A stretch of DNA of 11,540 nt from positions 1 to 11,540 of the forward strand of contig CAMWLD010000038.1 of the NCBI GenBank assembly GCA_947175005.1, given 5' to 3'. A model generated the notes under the pieces. It was not told where the DNA came from, did no database searches, and saw nothing but the letters and a program-made list of their open reading frames with translations. Shown here in pieces: positions 1 to 5,967 of this stretch. Position 1 is the first letter of the stretch. Each line of letters opens with the position of its first letter. Both the position numbers and the translations under genes were made by a program. The stretch is from an uncultured Ruminococcus sp. (GTDB taxonomy: Bacteria; Bacillota; Clostridia; Oscillospirales; Ruminococcaceae).

Positions 1-68
1 GTGAGGGACTCGAACCCCCGACCTACTGGTTCGTAGCCAGTCACTCTATCCAGCTGAGCTAACAACGC
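1..68 (-). tRNA. tRNA-Arg (anticodon ACG), 3' end cut by window start
   Basis: On the minus strand the cloverleaf reads from position 68 leftward. The acceptor 5' strand is GCGTTGT, followed by TA and a D-stem GCTC/GAGT region. The anticodon stem ACTGG/CCAGT closes a seven-base loop CTACGAA, which gives anticodon ACG. The T-stem GGGGG/CCCTC (one G-U pair) encloses TTCGAGT. Only the first two bases of the 3' acceptor strand (AC) are inside the window, and they pair correctly with the last two bases of the 5' strand. ACG, with A34 read as inosine, is the usual decoder of CGU/CGC/CGA arginine codons. The rest of the 3' end and any downstream tRNAs lie outside the window. Confidence 0.96.
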
Positions 69-88
69 ACGTATTAATTGCATAAATT

Positions 89-117
89 ATTATATCACAT
101 TTATCACCCGTTGTCAA
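89..117 (-). promoter_or_regulatory. Promoter of the tRNA-Arg gene
   Basis: On the minus strand a perfect TTGACA (112-117) and a perfect TATAAT (89-94) are separated by exactly 17 bases. A TG one base before the -10 box makes it an extended -10 as well. An A/T-rich tract at 118-150 lies upstream, where an UP element would sit. The predicted start is near 82, about 14 bases before the mature tRNA 5' end. This full-consensus sigma-70-type promoter fits a stable RNA gene. Confidence 0.88.
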
Positions 118-185
118 GAGTTTTTGGAAAAAAATCGGAAATTTTTTTGTCACTGTCCGAAAAAGCGGTTAATAAGGCGCAAAAT

Positions 186-194
186 TGGTATAAT
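186..194 (+). promoter_or_regulatory. Extended -10 promoter candidate for D-lactate dehydrogenase
   Basis: TGG followed by TATAAT (189-194) forms an extended -10 element about 72 bases before the D-lactate dehydrogenase start. No good -35 hexamer sits 16-18 bases upstream; the best is GGTTAA at 167-172. A small hairpin (TCCGC 230-234 / GCGGA 242-246) lies in the predicted leader just before the ribosome binding site. I found no Rex-like operator of the TTGTTAA/TTAACAA type, although Rex often controls fermentative dehydrogenases in Firmicutes. Confidence 0.55.
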
Positions 195-265
195 ACCCGA
201 GCTGCTTTGGAATAATATTATAAAAAATTTCCGCACAAAAAGCGGACAGGAAAGGACAAAAATAA

Positions 266-1258
266 ATGGAAAAAATCGCTTTTTTCGACACCAAGCCCTA
301 TGACCGTGAAAGCTTTGACAAGGCAAACAAGGGCTATGATATTCACTATTTCGAGGATAAGCTTACTGCCGAGACCGCTCCCCTTGCTGCGGGGTGCAAG
401 GCGGTATGCGCTTTTGTGAACGACACGATTGACAGCGCTGTTATTGACACATTGTGCGCGGGGGGCACTAAGCTTTTGCTTATGCGCTGTGCGGGGTACA
501 ATAATGTTGATCTGAAATATGCGGCGGGCAAGCTGGTGGTGCTGCGTGTGCCTGCATACTCCCCTTATGCAGTGGCGGAGCACACTATGGCGCTGATACT
601 GCTGCTTAACCGCAAGGTGCACAAGTCCTACATCAGGACGAGGGATTTCAATTTCAGCATTAACGGGCTTACGGGCTTTGATCTTCACGGCAAGACTGCG
701 GGGGTCATAGGCACGGGAAAAATAGGTCAGGCGTTTATTGACATTTGCCTCGGGTTCGGAATGAAAGTAATAGCCTTTGATCCTTTTCCCAATGAAGAGC
801 TTGCGAAAAGCAAGGGATTTACCTATGTATCGGCGGACGATCTTTTTGCGGGGAGCGATATAATTTCCCTGCACTGTCCTCTTACTGCCGAAAACAAGCA
901 CATCATCAATGAAGAAAGCATTAAGAAAATGAAAAAGAGGGTGTTTATTGTCAACACCTCCAGGGGGCAGCTTATTGACAGCGAGGCTTTGCTTCATGCT
1001 TTGCGTGAAAAGAGGATTGCTGCGGCGGGGCTTGATGTATACGAGGAGGAAACGGATATTTTCTATGAGGACCGCTCGGCGGATATTGCTCATGATGAAA
1101 CGTTATCCTTGCTGGTGTGTATGCCAAATGTTATTATAACCTCTCACCAGGCGTTTCTGACTGAAGAGGCGCTTTCCGCCATTGCGGCCGTCACTCTTGC
1201 AAATGCGGATGAGTTTTTCGGGGGGAAGGGTGAGTACAGTAATGAGATAAAGATGTAA
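266..1258 (+). CDS. ldhA: D-lactate dehydrogenase (D-2-hydroxyacid dehydrogenase family), 330 aa
   Basis: This cytoplasmic NAD-dependent enzyme reduces pyruvate to D-lactate and regenerates NAD+ during fermentation. The nucleotide-binding motif GTGKIG is at residues 149-154, followed by an acidic residue D172 at the end of the next strand, which favours NADH over NADPH. The catalytic set of the family is intact: R233 (in NTSRGQL), E262 (in LDVYEEE) and H294 (in TSHQAF). Spacing of 29 and 32 residues matches Lactobacillus D-LDH R235/E264/H296. Active-site aromatics Y98 (VPAYSP) and F297 are the D-LDH type, which separates it from phosphoglycerate and glycerate dehydrogenases. Length is normal for the family. 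ATG follows GGAAAGGA by about ten bases. The gene is monocistronic, divergent from the tRNA and convergent with the lipoprotein gene. A 2-hydroxyisocaproate-type dehydrogenase is the main alternative. Confidence 0.9.
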   Translation: MEKIAFFDTKPYDRESFDKANKGYDIHYFEDKLTAETAPLAAGCKAVCAFVNDTIDSAVIDTLCAGGTKLLLMRCAGYNNVDLKYAAGKLVVLRVPAYSPYAVAEHTMALILLLNRKVHKSYIRTRDFNFSINGLTGFDLHGKTAGVIGTGKIGQAFIDICLGFGMKVIAFDPFPNEELAKSKGFTYVSADDLFAGSDIISLHCPLTAENKHIINEESIKKMKKRVFIVNTSRGQLIDSEALLHALREKRIAAAGLDVYEEETDIFYEDRSADIAHDETLSLLVCMPNVIITSHQAFLTEEALSAIAAVTLANADEFFGGKGEYSNEIKM

Positions 1259-1283
1259 TACTGATATTATGGACAAGAAATTA

Positions 1284-1332
1284 CCGCCGGAAACATTCGC
1301 TATGTTGTATCACAGCGTTAGGTTTTCGGCGG
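1284..1332. terminator. Large hairpin between convergent genes, probable bidirectional terminator
   Basis: An 11-bp outer stem pairs 1284-1294 (CCGCCGGAAAC) with 1322-1332 (GTTTTCGGCGG), with one G-T pair. Inside it, CGCT (1298-1301) pairs with AGCG (1314-1317), and TG/CA continues past one A-C mismatch. It sits in the 99-bp gap between two convergent genes, where a shared terminator is expected. The downstream T tracts are poor on both strands (TTATTTTAT on the plus strand), so it is not a textbook intrinsic terminator and could instead be a small repeat element. Confidence 0.5.
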
Positions 1333-1357
1333 CACGGTTATTTTATAAAAATTTCCC

Positions 1358-2293
1358 TTAACCGACGTCTTTCGCATTTATTATATTCCGACAGGCTTCA
1401 CGGCTTACCTCTTCAATAAAGGTGTTTCCGCCCGATGTCATGGAAACATAGCCGTCGGGGAACACGCTGACGGTCGCAGTCAGTCCGTTTTCGGAGTAAA
1501 AGACCAGTGTGCAGCTTTCACGTTTGCCAAAATCCTCCCGTGTGTCGAAGCCTGCTTCGATAAATTTACCGTCCATTATTGCCTGCACAAAGTCCGAACA
1601 GTCTTCCGAAAGAGTTTCTTCATAGGTTTCGCCGTTTTCGTCACTGCGCATTATGTGTATTTCGGCGTATTCGTCAAGTTGCAGACGGTCTTTGAAAAGG
1701 TCGCTGCCCTTGTTTACAATAATACCGCTTAGCTTGTCAAACACGATAAAGCCGTAATATGTTTCGTCCATTGGCTCGATATACTGTTCATATTGAACGC
1801 ACACTCGGAAATCCGTGTCATAACCCGTCATACTGTATATTGTGCCGTTTATGTTGTCGTCTGTATGGCTCAGTTTGCTGCTGTCCTCCGACCAAAATAC
1901 TGCACGGTTGCTGTAGACATCTGCAAGCCCGCTTTCCTTTAATTCCTCCACAAATGCTTCAATATCGGCTTTTTCGGGTGAGGATATTTCATATGAGGAC
2001 GTATAGATACTGCCGTTATAATACAGATAGGAAAAGGGAAAGAGGACTTCGGCGTTTTTTACAAATACATATCCGATCTGACGTTCTGGAATGGGCGGAT
2101 AGTAAATGCCCACGGGTTCTGCGGCGGTTACGGTATCTTCCGTATTTGAGGTTTCTGTTATTTGATAGGTGTTATCCTGCACTGTGACCTCAAGGGTTTG
2201 TTCGGTTGATATTCCTGTACCGTCCGCATTACAGCCGACTAATATACAAGCTGCAAGCAAAGATACCGCTAAAAAATATAACTGCTTTTTCAT
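1358..2293 (-). CDS. Secreted lipoprotein of unknown function, 311 aa
   Basis: The N-terminus is a clear type II signal peptide. It has MKK, a hydrophobic stretch at residues 5-19, and a lipobox LVGC with C21 as the lipidated residue. Cleavage would leave the protein anchored on the outer face of the cytoplasmic membrane. Residues 22-60 are a Thr/Glu-rich, low-complexity spacer. The mature domain (about 70-311) is mixed alpha/beta with many Asp, Glu and Tyr. It contains segments such as MTGYDTDFRVCV (about residues 154-165) and a GSDLFKDRLQL-like stretch. From memory these resemble domains found in other Clostridia lipoproteins and membrane regulators whose function is unknown. No catalytic motif is visible. 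ATG follows a weak GGTGAT. It lies downstream of oadB on the same strand, so read-through from oadGB is possible, but a hairpin (2330-2361) stands between them. Confidence 0.82.
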   Translation of the reverse strand: MKKQLYFLAVSLLAACILVGCNADGTGISTEQTLEVTVQDNTYQITETSNTEDTVTAAEPVGIYYPPIPERQIGYVFVKNAEVLFPFSYLYYNGSIYTSSYEISSPEKADIEAFVEELKESGLADVYSNRAVFWSEDSSKLSHTDDNINGTIYSMTGYDTDFRVCVQYEQYIEPMDETYYGFIVFDKLSGIIVNKGSDLFKDRLQLDEYAEIHIMRSDENGETYEETLSEDCSDFVQAIMDGKFIEAGFDTREDFGKRESCTLVFYSENGLTATVSVFPDGYVSMTSGGNTFIEEVSREACRNIINAKDVG

Positions 2294-2329
2294 ATATCAC
2301 CATTCATTCGGGCAAATAATTATGGCACA

Positions 2330-2361
2330 GGCTTTTCACCGTCCGAAACGGTGGAAAAGCC
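2330..2361 (-). terminator. Hairpin after oadB, candidate terminator or read-through control
   Basis: GGCTTTTCACCG (2330-2341) pairs with CGGTGGAAAAGCC (2349-2361): twelve base pairs with one bulged base around a seven-base loop. It lies 32 bases past the oadB stop and 36 bases before the lipoprotein start. On the minus strand the hairpin is followed by TGTGCCATAATTATTT, which is not a good T run. Termination may therefore be partial, or it may serve mainly to stabilise the 3' end of the oadB message. Confidence 0.5.
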
Positions 2362-2392
2362 CATGCCGATAGGCGCCGCTAAGATCAATATA

Positions 2393-3592
2393 TCAATAGG
2401 GAATAATGCTCAAGAGCACACCTGCCGCAACCGCCGAGCCGATAACGCCCGCCACATTGGGACCCATAGCGTGCATGAGCAGGAAGTTTGTGGGGTCGGC
2501 TTCCGCTCCCACTTTCTGGGACTGCCTTGCTGCCATAGGAACTGCCGACACGCCCGCAGAACCGATAAGGGGATTTACCTTGCCCTTTGTAACAACGCAC
2601 ATAAGCTTGCCGAAGAGAACTCCCGTTGCAGTGCCCACCGAGAACGCCACAACGCCCAGGAGAATTACCTTGAGGAATGCCATTGTTATTACCTTGGATG
2701 CTACTGTGGTAGCGCCTACGGAAATGCCGAGGAAAATGGTGATAATGTTCATAAGCTCGTTTTGAGCGGTCTTGCAGAGGCGGTCAACCACGCCGCTTTC
2801 CTTAAAGAGGTTGCCCAGCATGAGCATACCCACCAAGGGAGTTGCGGAGGGCACCAGCAGGGAAATGATGACTGTTACGGCAATGGGGAAGATGATTTTT
2901 TCCGTTTGTGAAACGGGTCTTAGCTGCTCCATTCTTATTTTCCGCTCTTTTTCCGTGGTCAGCAGCCGCATAATGGGGGGCTGGATAAGGGGGACGAGAG
3001 CCATATAGGTATATGCCGCAAGGGCGATAGTTCCCACTTCTACCTCAAAGCCGCCTGCGTTTAAAAGCTTACTGGATACGTAGATAGCTGTAGGGCCGTC
3101 TGCGCCGCCGATTATGGAGATAGCTCCCGCTTCGTTGGCGTTGAAGCCCAGTGCCGCAGCTCCGATAAATGTAAGGAATATGCCTGCCTGGGCGGCTGCG
3201 CCCAGCAAAAAGCTCTTGGGATTGGCTATAAGAGGCTCAAAGTCGGTCATACAGCCTATGCCGAGGAATATGAGAGCGGGGTATATTTGCAGCTTGACGC
3301 CGATATACAGCAGATCAAGCAGTCCGCCGTCCTGCAATACCCTGCCGTAGTTGATGTGCTGGCCGTTTTCGATATTCCAAAGCTCGGGATGATACATTTC
3401 CGTGCCGGGGAGATTGGTCAGCAGCATACCGAATGCTATAGGCAGCAGCAGCAGCGGCTCAAACTTATGCTTTATTGCAAGATACAAAAACAAAAACGCA
3501 ATGAGTATCATGACCACATTTTCAATGCCAAGTCCCGCCAGTCCCGAGGAGGCTGCCAGGTCCTTTATGGTCTGAATAAAAATATCAAACAT
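2393..3592 (-). CDS. oadB: Na+-translocating decarboxylase beta subunit (OadB/GcdB/MmdB family), 399 aa
   Basis: This is the membrane subunit that decarboxylates carboxybiotin and couples it to Na+ export in oxaloacetate, methylmalonyl-CoA and glutaconyl-CoA decarboxylases. It is very hydrophobic, with roughly nine or more membrane segments. The family signature GGADGPTA holds D165, equivalent to the Na+-binding D203 of Klebsiella OadB. The second conserved helix has N340, G344, S349 and R356, whose spacing exactly matches Klebsiella N373, G377, S382 and R389. The C-terminal segment NFLLMHAMGPNVAGVIGSA is also typical. All known functional residues are therefore present. ATG follows AGGAGG (3604-3609) by 11 bases, and the gene starts 20 bases after oadG. 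No carboxyltransferase or biotin-carrier gene is in the window, so the substrate cannot be told from this sequence. Confidence 0.94.
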   Translation of the reverse strand: MFDIFIQTIKDLAASSGLAGLGIENVVMILIAFLFLYLAIKHKFEPLLLLPIAFGMLLTNLPGTEMYHPELWNIENGQHINYGRVLQDGGLLDLLYIGVKLQIYPALIFLGIGCMTDFEPLIANPKSFLLGAAAQAGIFLTFIGAAALGFNANEAGAISIIGGADGPTAIYVSSKLLNAGGFEVEVGTIALAAYTYMALVPLIQPPIMRLLTTEKERKIRMEQLRPVSQTEKIIFPIAVTVIISLLVPSATPLVGMLMLGNLFKESGVVDRLCKTAQNELMNIITIFLGISVGATTVASKVITMAFLKVILLGVVAFSVGTATGVLFGKLMCVVTKGKVNPLIGSAGVSAVPMAARQSQKVGAEADPTNFLLMHAMGPNVAGVIGSAVAAGVLLSIIPY

Positions 3593-3612
3593 ATCAAAAG
3601 AGTCCTCCTATA

Positions 3613-3993
3613 TTAAAATGAGCGTGTGGATTCGGCCGCCGCCGCTGCTGCCCAGGCGTTTCGGGCGGGCTTTTTGCGGGTGGGGGTAATGCTCTTTATT
3701 TGCAAGGCTGTGCCGCTTTCCTGCGCCATCATTGCCACGGCTGCGGATATTACCGCTATTACCTCGTCATCATCCGCTCCCGTTCCTGCCGCGCTTACAG
3801 GGGCGGAAACTGCGTTTGCAGCGTTAGCAACATTTGCTGCGCTTTCTGTTTCCGTCTGTTTATTTCCCTTGATCGCCTCAAAGACCTTACCCATGAGCCA
3901 TACCATGAAAATAAGCAATATCAGCGCAACAAAAACTATTACCAGTCCCGAGATAACCACTGCGCCCACATAGCTCCATTCCATCTCCATCAT
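3613..3993 (-). CDS. oadG: Na+-translocating decarboxylase small membrane subunit (OadG/MmdD-like), 126 aa
   Basis: This small single-span subunit holds the decarboxylase complex together. Residues from about 7 to 34 form the transmembrane helix (VGAVVISGLVIVFVALILL), preceded by a short acidic N-terminus. An Ala/Thr/Asn-rich linker follows, then DDDEVIAVISAAVAMMAQ, and a basic C-terminus ending in an ARNAWAAAAAAE segment. This helix-linker-'VIAAISAA'-'WAxAxRAE' order is typical of the OadG/MmdD family. I chose ATG at 3991-3993 because AAAGGA sits 8 bases upstream; a longer reading frame to 4050 adds 19 residues that look like translated leader. It is the first gene of a leftward operon with oadB. 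Sequence conservation in this family is low, so the exact decarboxylase type (oxaloacetate or methylmalonyl-CoA) is open. Confidence 0.82.
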   Translation of the reverse strand: MMEMEWSYVGAVVISGLVIVFVALILLIFMVWLMGKVFEAIKGNKQTETESAANVANAANAVSAPVSAAGTGADDDEVIAVISAAVAMMAQESGTALQIKSITPTRKKPARNAWAAAAAAESTRSF

Positions 3994-4068
3994 ATACCAG
4001 TCCTTTCCGATGCTGCCTTGCGGGTCATGCAAGCCCTGCAAAACAGGCAAATTTCAATAACTCTTTTT

Positions 4069-4097
4069 ATTATACTACATTTCCGAAAAAAAAGCAA
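4069..4097 (-). promoter_or_regulatory. Promoter of the oadG-oadB operon
   Basis: On the minus strand TTGCTT (4092-4097) and TATAAT (4069-4074) are 17 bases apart. Transcription would start near 4062, giving a leader of about 69 bases. The leader contains a hairpin CTTGC/GCAAG (4017-4021 with 4029-4033) and a weaker CCTG/CAGG hairpin just upstream of it. The promoter stands back to back with that of proC. The two -35 boxes are 68 bases apart and the interval between them is AT-rich. Confidence 0.72.
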
Positions 4098-4165
4098 GAA
4101 TATTTTGCAAAATTTTTTAACAAAATTATGAACGGTTATTTTTCCGTGCGGTTTCAGTAAATTCC

Positions 4166-4194
4166 TTGACAACCCTGTCAAAAAATGCTATAAT
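4166..4194 (+). promoter_or_regulatory. Consensus promoter of proC
   Basis: Perfect TTGACA (4166-4171), a 17-base spacer, and perfect TATAAT (4189-4194) with an extended TGC in front. The -35 box is the left half of an inverted repeat, TTGAC(6 nt)GTCAA (4166-4181), which could serve as an operator covering the -35 region. The predicted start near 4201 gives a leader of about 42 bases. Confidence 0.88.
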
Positions 4195-4242
4195 GGAAAT
4201 ATTCCCAAAAATGCAAACATCAACAGGAGATGAATTTATAAA

Positions 4243-5040
4243 ATGAGTAAGATAAAAGTCGGATTTATCGGCACGGGCAATATGGGCGGGGCTATTATCA
4301 GGGGACTGCTTAAAAGCGGAAACGCCAATGTATGTGCCTATGACCCGGACAGGGAAAAGCTTGCCGCTCTGGAAAAAGAGGGGGTAAAGGCTGCCGCTTC
4401 GGGGGGAGAGCTTTGCAAGGAATGCAAGTATATCGTTCTGGCGGTAAAGCCACAGGTATTTGACGCTGTGCTGCCCGATATAAAAGACTTTGTGAGCGGG
4501 GAAAATGTTATAATTTCCATTGCCGCAGGGATAACCGAGGAATATATCCGTCAGCAGACCATTCCCGAAGTGCGCACGGTCATTGTTATGCCAAACACAC
4601 CTTTTCTGCTGGGCAAGGGCGCTACGGCTATGGCTAAGGGCGAGTACACCTCGGAGGAGGAATTCGAGACGGCGGCGGGCATTTTCCGCACGGGGGGCAC
4701 GGTGGAATTTGTGCCCATGGACAAGATGAAAGAGGTCATTGCCGTAAACGGCAGCTCTCCTGCTTTCATTTACCTTTATGCAAAGGGCTTTATTGATTAT
4801 GCGGACAGCGTGGGCATTGACCGTGAGGCGGCTCTGCGGCTTTTTGCGCAGTCGCTTATAGGCTCTGCCGCAATGATGACGGATTCGGGGAAGTCCATTG
4901 ACGAGCTTATCAAAATGGTATCCTCTCCCGGAGGCACGACCCTTGCGGGGCTTGACGCTCTTTACGAGGGCAAGCTCACGGAAATTGCCGACGACTGCTG
5001 CAAGCGCTGCACCAAGAGGGCATACGAGCTTTCCAAGTAA
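4243..5040 (+). CDS. proC: Pyrroline-5-carboxylate reductase, 265 aa
   Basis: ProC catalyses the last step of proline synthesis, the NAD(P)H-dependent reduction of 1-pyrroline-5-carboxylate to L-proline in the cytoplasm. The N-terminal Rossmann motif is GFIGTGNMGGAI (residues 7-18). Conserved blocks follow in the expected order: LAVKPQ (66-71), SIAAGI (92-97), RTVIVMPNTP (111-120), AVNGSSPAFIY (167-177), and the family signature VSSPGGTTLAGLDAL (226-240). That signature forms the C-terminal helical dimerisation and active-site region. Length is standard. ATG follows AGGAG (4225-4229) with a long 13-base spacer. A tiny ATG-AAT-TTA-TAA frame lies between the two, probably by chance. No proA or proB is adjacent. 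No convincing terminator follows; the downstream spacer is filled with repeats instead. Confidence 0.96.
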   Translation: MSKIKVGFIGTGNMGGAIIRGLLKSGNANVCAYDPDREKLAALEKEGVKAAASGGELCKECKYIVLAVKPQVFDAVLPDIKDFVSGENVIISIAAGITEEYIRQQTIPEVRTVIVMPNTPFLLGKGATAMAKGEYTSEEEFETAAGIFRTGGTVEFVPMDKMKEVIAVNGSSPAFIYLYAKGFIDYADSVGIDREAALRLFAQSLIGSAAMMTDSGKSIDELIKMVSSPGGTTLAGLDALYEGKLTEIADDCCKRCTKRAYELSK

Positions 5041-5071
5041 ATTTACGGTCATAATAAAAAAATCCCCCGCA

Positions 5072-5077
5072 TATAAT
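5072..5077 (+). promoter_or_regulatory. Possible -10 box for the SpoIIM-like gene
   Basis: TATAAT lies 144-149 bases before the SpoIIM-like start, with no TG extension and no recognisable -35 box at the right distance (GTCATA at 5048-5053 is the nearest). If used, transcription would start near 5083, inside the palindrome TGCCTTAAGGCA (5078-5089). All the repeats downstream would then be in the untranslated leader. This is uncertain, since the gene could be read from the proC promoter. Confidence 0.35.
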
Positions 5078-5089
5078 TGCCTTAAGGCA
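5078..5089. repeat. 12-bp perfect palindrome
   Basis: TGCCTTAAGGCA has full two-fold symmetry with no loop. That suits a protein-binding site better than an RNA hairpin. It overlaps the start expected from the TATAAT at 5072-5077. The GGCAG that ends it is repeated at 5097-5101. Confidence 0.6.
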
Positions 5090-5101
5090 GCAAAAAGGCA
5101 G

Positions 5102-5130
5102 TGTCATTTATGACAATGTCATTCATGACA
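5102..5130. repeat. Two tandem dyads, TGTCAT-N2-ATGACA, period 15
   Basis: TGTCATTTATGACA (5102-5115) and TGTCATTCATGACA (5117-5130) differ at one base in the centre and are separated by a single A. Each is an inverted repeat with 6-bp arms. The inner arms also form ATGACA-A-TGTCAT, and the outer arms can pair into one longer hairpin, extended by GGCA/TGCC outside. Tandem identical dyads at a fixed period suggest an operator for a dimeric regulator. Confidence 0.7.
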
Positions 5131-5180
5131 AGTGCCATTTTGTTAAAATGCAATTTAGAGGCAAAACGGTAAGGGTAATA

Positions 5181-5215
5181 TCTAACCTCTTACCTCTAAC
5201 ATCTAACCTCTAAAA
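5181..5215 (+). repeat. Heptanucleotide tandem array (TCTAACC x5)
   Basis: Five consecutive 7-base units: TCTAACC, TCTTACC, TCTAACA, TCTAACC and TCTAAAA. Three of them match the consensus at all seven or at six positions. The array runs straight into GGGGA (5216-5220), the ribosome binding site of the next gene. It is too imperfect to be highly slippery. It is reminiscent of the short tandemly repeated heptamers known in some bacterial intergenic regions. Confidence 0.8.
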
Positions 5216-5220
5216 GGGGA

Positions 5221-5859
5221 GTGTTGAAATTGACGGTAAATGTAAGGAAAAAACGCAGGTACACCATTTTAAGCCGACAGACTGCACCGGGAAAGCGGAT
5301 AATCGTTCAGAGAGGCGGACGGCGGCTGTATACGCTGCTGTCGGCTGTTACGCTGCTGGGTGTGCTGGCGGGCACATTCTGCGGGTCGGGTGCGCTGCTT
5401 TCGGAAGCGGTGTCTGCCCATGGAGGCGGCGGCTTTATAAGGACGTTCCTTGACAGTCTTGCGATACTGGCGATATACACGGGGCTGTGCTTTTTCGGGG
5501 GGCTTTCCTCGGCGGGTGCACCTTTGGGGTATCTGCTTTGCTTTTTCAAGGGACTGGGCACGGGAGCGCTGTGCGCGTGCATATTCTCGGGAGGGACGGC
5601 AAATACTCCTTTGAGGGCGGCTGCCGATATTCTTCCCTTTGAGGCTATGAGCATTGCGCTGCTGATTTTTTCCGCAAGAGAGAATGTGCGTATGTCGGAA
5701 ATTACCCGAAAAAGAACCTTTGAGGATATTTCCGGGGATAATGCCTTACGCAAAAACGCCGACCTTGGGCTTTATCTGAAAAAATTCGGTGTTATCTCTT
5801 TGGCGGCAATTGCCGCTGCGGCGGCGGACGGGCTTATAGGGCTTCTGATAGCTTTATGA
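5221..5859 (+). CDS. SpoIIM-like integral membrane protein, 212 aa
   Basis: Residues 1-35 are basic and cytoplasmic. They are followed by about five hydrophobic segments near 37-60, 77-97, 100-124, 136-152 and 189-212. The FFGGLSSAGAPLGYLLCFFKGLGTGAL block (91-117), followed by the ILPFEAMSIAL segment (137-147), resembles the core of the SpoIIM/DUF95 family: 'LGGxSxxGxP', a Gly-rich helix, then an 'ILPHxxxE' helix. The length is close to SpoIIM of Bacillus (about 214 aa). SpoIIM works with SpoIID and SpoIIP in remodelling septal peptidoglycan during engulfment, but related proteins occur in non-sporulating bacteria. The start is uncertain. GTG (5221) abuts the GGGGA ribosome binding site, whereas TTG at 5224 or 5230 would have a more normal spacing, so the true protein may begin one to three residues later. 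No other sporulation gene is nearby. Confidence 0.72.
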   Translation: MLKLTVNVRKKRRYTILSRQTAPGKRIIVQRGGRRLYTLLSAVTLLGVLAGTFCGSGALLSEAVSAHGGGGFIRTFLDSLAILAIYTGLCFFGGLSSAGAPLGYLLCFFKGLGTGALCACIFSGGTANTPLRAAADILPFEAMSIALLIFSARENVRMSEITRKRTFEDISGDNALRKNADLGLYLKKFGVISLAAIAAAAADGLIGLLIAL

Positions 5860-5928
5860 CAAGAGCGCAGTAAACTTATTTAAAATATTATGGAATATAA
5901 AAAGCATTCAGCCGGATAGTTTTACGAG

Positions 5929-5967
5929 GGCAAATTTTTGAGGCAAGTTTTTGCGGCAAGTTTTGCC
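5929..5967 (+). repeat. Three 13-bp tandem repeats in the leader of the DUF624-like gene
   Basis: GGCAAATTTTTGA, GGCAAGTTTTTGC and GGCAAGTTTTGCC lie head to tail. The last unit is itself an inverted repeat (GGCAA-GTT-TTGCC). The array is enclosed by an inverted repeat AGCCGGA (5910-5916) / TCCGGCT (5975-5981) that ends seven bases before the AGGAG of the next gene. The whole looks like a structured leader or a small repeat expansion. I do not recognise a known riboswitch. Confidence 0.65.

Noticed and set aside
71..265. Rex-type operator upstream of D-lactate dehydrogenase
   Set aside because: No TTGTTAA/TTAACAA-like inverted repeat was found in the interval.
218..1093. Long open frame on the minus strand (291 codons) antisense to D-lactate dehydrogenase
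   Set aside because: It has no recognisable family and no ribosome binding site. It covers a gene with intact catalytic residues in the other strand, so it is a codon-bias shadow.
3994..4050. Extension of OadG by 19 residues to ATG at 4048-4050
   Set aside because: No ribosome binding site at that ATG, and the extra residues fall in a leader with small hairpins. AAAGGA supports ATG at 3991-3993.
4126..5052. Long open frame on the minus strand (308 codons) antisense to proC
   Set aside because: proC is unambiguous on the plus strand. The antisense product is rich in His, Arg and Asn with no domain, and the frame runs through the proC promoter.
5041..5220. CRISPR array in the repeat-rich spacer
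   Set aside because: The repeats are 7-15 bases with no spacers of regular length, and no cas gene is nearby.
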